DNA of 5,999 bases, taken from Candidatus Bathyarchaeota archaeon (GTDB taxonomy: Archaea; Thermoproteota; Bathyarchaeia; Bathyarchaeales; UBA233). A program made the position numbers and the translations under genes. The DNA lies in contig QMXC01000077.1 of assembly GCA_003661945.1 (NCBI GenBank), positions 1 through 5,999 of the forward strand, read 5' to 3'. The notes beneath the pieces were generated by a model. It had not been told where the DNA came from. It searched no databases and saw only the letters and a list, made by a program, of their open reading frames with translations. Of this stretch, positions 4,267 through 5,999 are shown piece after piece (positions within the stretch are counted from its first letter, which is position 1; every line of letters starts with the position of its first letter).

Positions 4267-5790
4267 TTAGTTTTCTCCCATTCCGAGTTTCAGTTTGCGG
4301 TATGTCGCGTAGTCTACGTGTTCCACATAGGGGTTTTCCGCTTGATATTTTAGGGTGAATTTTTGACGGTTCCTTTTCTCCGGCAGCTGCTGCGTGGTTA
4401 TGAACACATAAGCGTCGCTTCCAGCGCCGGACCCGTAGCTTACCACGAGAATTCTCTCTTCAGGCTTCGCTACGTCGAGAACCGCGGCTAACCCTATGGG
4501 CGATGCTCCCGAATAGGTGTTACCGAAGTTTGCCACCTGAAGCCCCGGCATGTACTGCTCTTCTTTGAAGCCTAACTGTTTGGCTATTCTCGTTGGGAAG
4601 CGGAGGTTAGGCTGGTGGGAAACGAAATACCGTATGTCTTTTGGTTCAAGCCTCATTTTTTCCATGATTTTTCTCGCCGCTTTTGCTATATGTTTGAAGT
4701 AGGCTGGGTCGCCGGTAAATCTTCCGCCGTGGCGTGGGAAGGGTTCGCCGTCTCTTCGCCAGAAGTCAGGCGTGTCTGAAGTGCATGAGCACCATCCCTC
4801 GATTTCGGCGATTACGTCGTTTTTTCCGAATATAAAGGCACACCCGCCGTATCCGACGAAGAAGTCAAGTTCGCCTCCCGGCGAGCCGCGTGGCGCTGCT
4901 TGGCTGTTGTCTGCTCCGATAACCATAGCGTAGTCCACGTGGGAGTTGGGATAGTAGACCAGTGAAGCAGCGTCTTTGAACATGCTCGTGGCTGCCTTGC
5001 AGGCGAATTCTGTGTCCACCGCGTCCACAAACTGCACTCCGCCGCTTGTGTCCTCTTCTCCGAGTTTCAGCACTTGCGCCACTTTGGAAGCTATGGGCTT
5101 AACCGCGTAGGGGTTGGATTCCGAGCCTACGTAGACCTTTCCTATAAGCGCGCTGTCAACTCCGGAGTGAATCAAGGCGAGTTTTCCAGCTTCGACAGCC
5201 GCGGTAATGGCGTCCTCGTCTATGAAGGGTACTGAACGTTCCATAAAGGCTTCTTTTATTCTGAACTTCGAAACGTAAGCGCCGTATCCTACTATCCCCG
5301 GTTTTTCGTATTCCTTGTTAGGTTTCATCACGTGGTATTCTTGATAGGGGTAGTATTCGTCGGCGAAAGTGAAGGTCAACGATATGGTGGGGATTATTTC
5401 GCTTTTCTCCACCGAGTAGCGCCGTCTGAACCGGGGCACAACTTCCCTTCCTTCGAGGCTGGAAAGGTCAACTTCCTCGCCTTCTTTCCATATTTTGTCC
5501 GTCAGCCGCCCTGGAATCCGAATTTTTCCGTCGTGGAAGGAAACGATGCCGTAGACGTAGCAGCCTAACGGGGTGAACTTGTTGGTAGGGTTATTTATGA
5601 ACGTGCATATTTCGAGCTTGCCCTTTTCGAAGAAAAGGTCTATGGGCACCATCTTTCCATAGCTTTTCCTTCCACAGCTACCGCAGTAGTCGCGGATGTC
5701 AAAGTATTCTCTGCCGCATAAGGAGCATCTGCATCCCCTTAACCGGTCGCCTACGTATGAGACTCTGCGTTCTATCGGCTCGCTGCTCAT
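4267..5790 (-). CDS. mvaS: HMG-CoA synthase with N-terminal zinc-ribbon/OB (DUF35) domain
   Basis: A 507-residue fusion. Residues 18-45 form a zinc ribbon (C22, C25, C36, C39) and about 46-130 an OB fold, together the DUF35 architecture. After a linker, residues 163-507 are an archaeal HMG-CoA synthase: PGIVGYGAYV (164-173), YVGSES with probable base E224, EFACKAA with acyl-accepting C264, TSDTPDFWRRDGE and GGRFTGDPAYFKH, SHQPN with H392, GNTYSGASPIGLAAVLDVAKP, and VSYGSGAGSDA. The enzyme joins acetyl-CoA and acetoacetyl-CoA to HMG-CoA for isoprenoid lipids. In methanogens a separate DUF35 protein bridges thiolase and HMG-CoA synthase in one complex; here the bridge is fused. Compared with stand-alone archaeal enzymes, about 18 residues are missing between FRIK (176-179) and RSVP (185-188), and about 8 are added before EFACK. 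The ATG at 5790 overlaps the thiolase stop (ATGA) and has GGGAGG upstream; a longer reading from 5856 lies inside the thiolase gene. The gene symbol assumes the standard activity. Confidence 0.88.
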   Translation of the reverse strand: MSSEPIERRVSYVGDRLRGCRCSLCGREYFDIRDYCGSCGRKSYGKMVPIDLFFEKGKLEICTFINNPTNKFTPLGCYVYGIVSFHDGKIRIPGRLTDKIWKEGEEVDLSSLEGREVVPRFRRRYSVEKSEIIPTISLTFTFADEYYPYQEYHVMKPNKEYEKPGIVGYGAYVSKFRIKEAFMERSVPFIDEDAITAAVEAGKLALIHSGVDSALIGKVYVGSESNPYAVKPIASKVAQVLKLGEEDTSGGVQFVDAVDTEFACKAATSMFKDAASLVYYPNSHVDYAMVIGADNSQAAPRGSPGGELDFFVGYGGCAFIFGKNDVIAEIEGWCSCTSDTPDFWRRDGEPFPRHGGRFTGDPAYFKHIAKAARKIMEKMRLEPKDIRYFVSHQPNLRFPTRIAKQLGFKEEQYMPGLQVANFGNTYSGASPIGLAAVLDVAKPEERILVVSYGSGAGSDAYVFITTQQLPEKRNRQKFTLKYQAENPYVEHVDYATYRKLKLGMGEN

Positions 5791-5999
5791 CGAGGTTCCC
5801 TCCCGAAAATGTAAACGTAGCCTTTCGTTCCGAAACCTTCCAGCTCGAGGGAGCAAGCATAGAAGGGTTCTGATGGCGGTTCTATCTGCCTTTCACCCGC
5901 CTCGTCCCTCAACTGTTTGAAGATTTCGAAGACTTGGGCGCCGCCCGTTGCGCCCAACGGGTTGCCGTCTGCTTTAAGCCCGCCGTTGGTGTTCACGTA
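5787..5999 (-). CDS. Thiolase, C-terminal end only (gene runs off the window)
   Basis: The last 70 codons of a thiolase-family gene are visible. They begin YVNTNGGLKADGNPLGATGG, matching the C-terminal thiolase motif NxxGGLKAxGHPxGATG, then continue through RDEAGERQIEP to a TGA at 5787-5789. The position of the catalytic His in the GHP motif is Asn (codon AAC, 5961-5963). The final loop, normally a Gly-rich (C/H)N.GG.G segment, reads ACSLELEGFGTKG. The enzyme would normally condense two acetyl-CoA to acetoacetyl-CoA and feed the HMG-CoA synthase encoded next, with which it overlaps by ATGA. The loss of His may mean altered chemistry; Asn at this site occurs in thiolase-like proteins that work with DUF35 partners. 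The catalytic Cys region is outside the window, so activity cannot be judged here. Confidence 0.85.
   Translation of the reverse strand, partial: YVNTNGGLKADGNPLGATGGAQVFEIFKQLRDEAGERQIEPPSEPFYACSLELEGFGTKGYVYIFGREPR

Noticed and set aside
5791..5856. 22 extra N-terminal residues on the HMG-CoA synthase
   Set aside because: They lie wholly inside the thiolase gene. The ATG at 5788-5790 has a GGGAGG site and forms the common ATGA overlap.

Overview
The window looks archaeal. It carries a deoxyhypusine synthase, an archaeal-type HMG-CoA synthase fused to a zinc-ribbon/OB (DUF35) domain, the end of a thiolase, two small TRAM-domain proteins, a single-stranded DNA-binding protein of the Sulfolobus type, a glycoprotein-like Yip1-domain membrane protein, and a tRNA-Gln with the archaeal A1-U72 first pair. 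Gene starts have strong Shine-Dalgarno sequences and two ATGA stop/start overlaps. Together with the moderate G+C, this suggests a TACK-group or similar uncultivated lineage such as Bathyarchaeia. That placement is inference; no marker here fixes it.

Everything recognisable is on the minus strand, so the window reads from right to left. From the right edge: a thiolase C-terminus overlaps by ATGA with a 507-residue DUF35-HMG-CoA synthase fusion (first steps of the mevalonate/isoprenoid pathway, or a divergent version of that chemistry). After a 52-bp gap with a TATA-like box comes a membrane protein whose Yip1 fold is interrupted by a large outward-facing domain carrying nine N-glycosylation sequons. 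A second promoter region then leads into a compact nucleic-acid-binding cluster, TRAM - SSB - TRAM. An 8-bp hairpin sits directly on the ribosome-binding site of the last gene.

Further left, deoxyhypusine synthase (activation of translation factor aIF5A) is coupled by ATGA to a small four-cysteine protein. Only 8 nt after that gene begins tRNA-Gln(TTG), with encoded CCA and a poly-T terminator. Left of the tRNA 3' end, G+C falls sharply: the first 120 bases are about 33% by hand count, against 48-55% in sample lines of the other genes. The only coding signal there is an open reading frame that runs off the left edge, matches nothing I recognise and has no normal start codon. This is the layout expected of a foreign element integrated at the 3' end of a tRNA gene.

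The most interesting points are the DUF35-HMGS fusion, which lacks a conserved N-terminal segment and is paired with a thiolase whose catalytic His is Asn; the compositional break at tRNA-Gln with a damaged or unusually started gene; the Yip1 protein with a glycosylated insert; and the hairpin at the TRAM ribosome-binding site.
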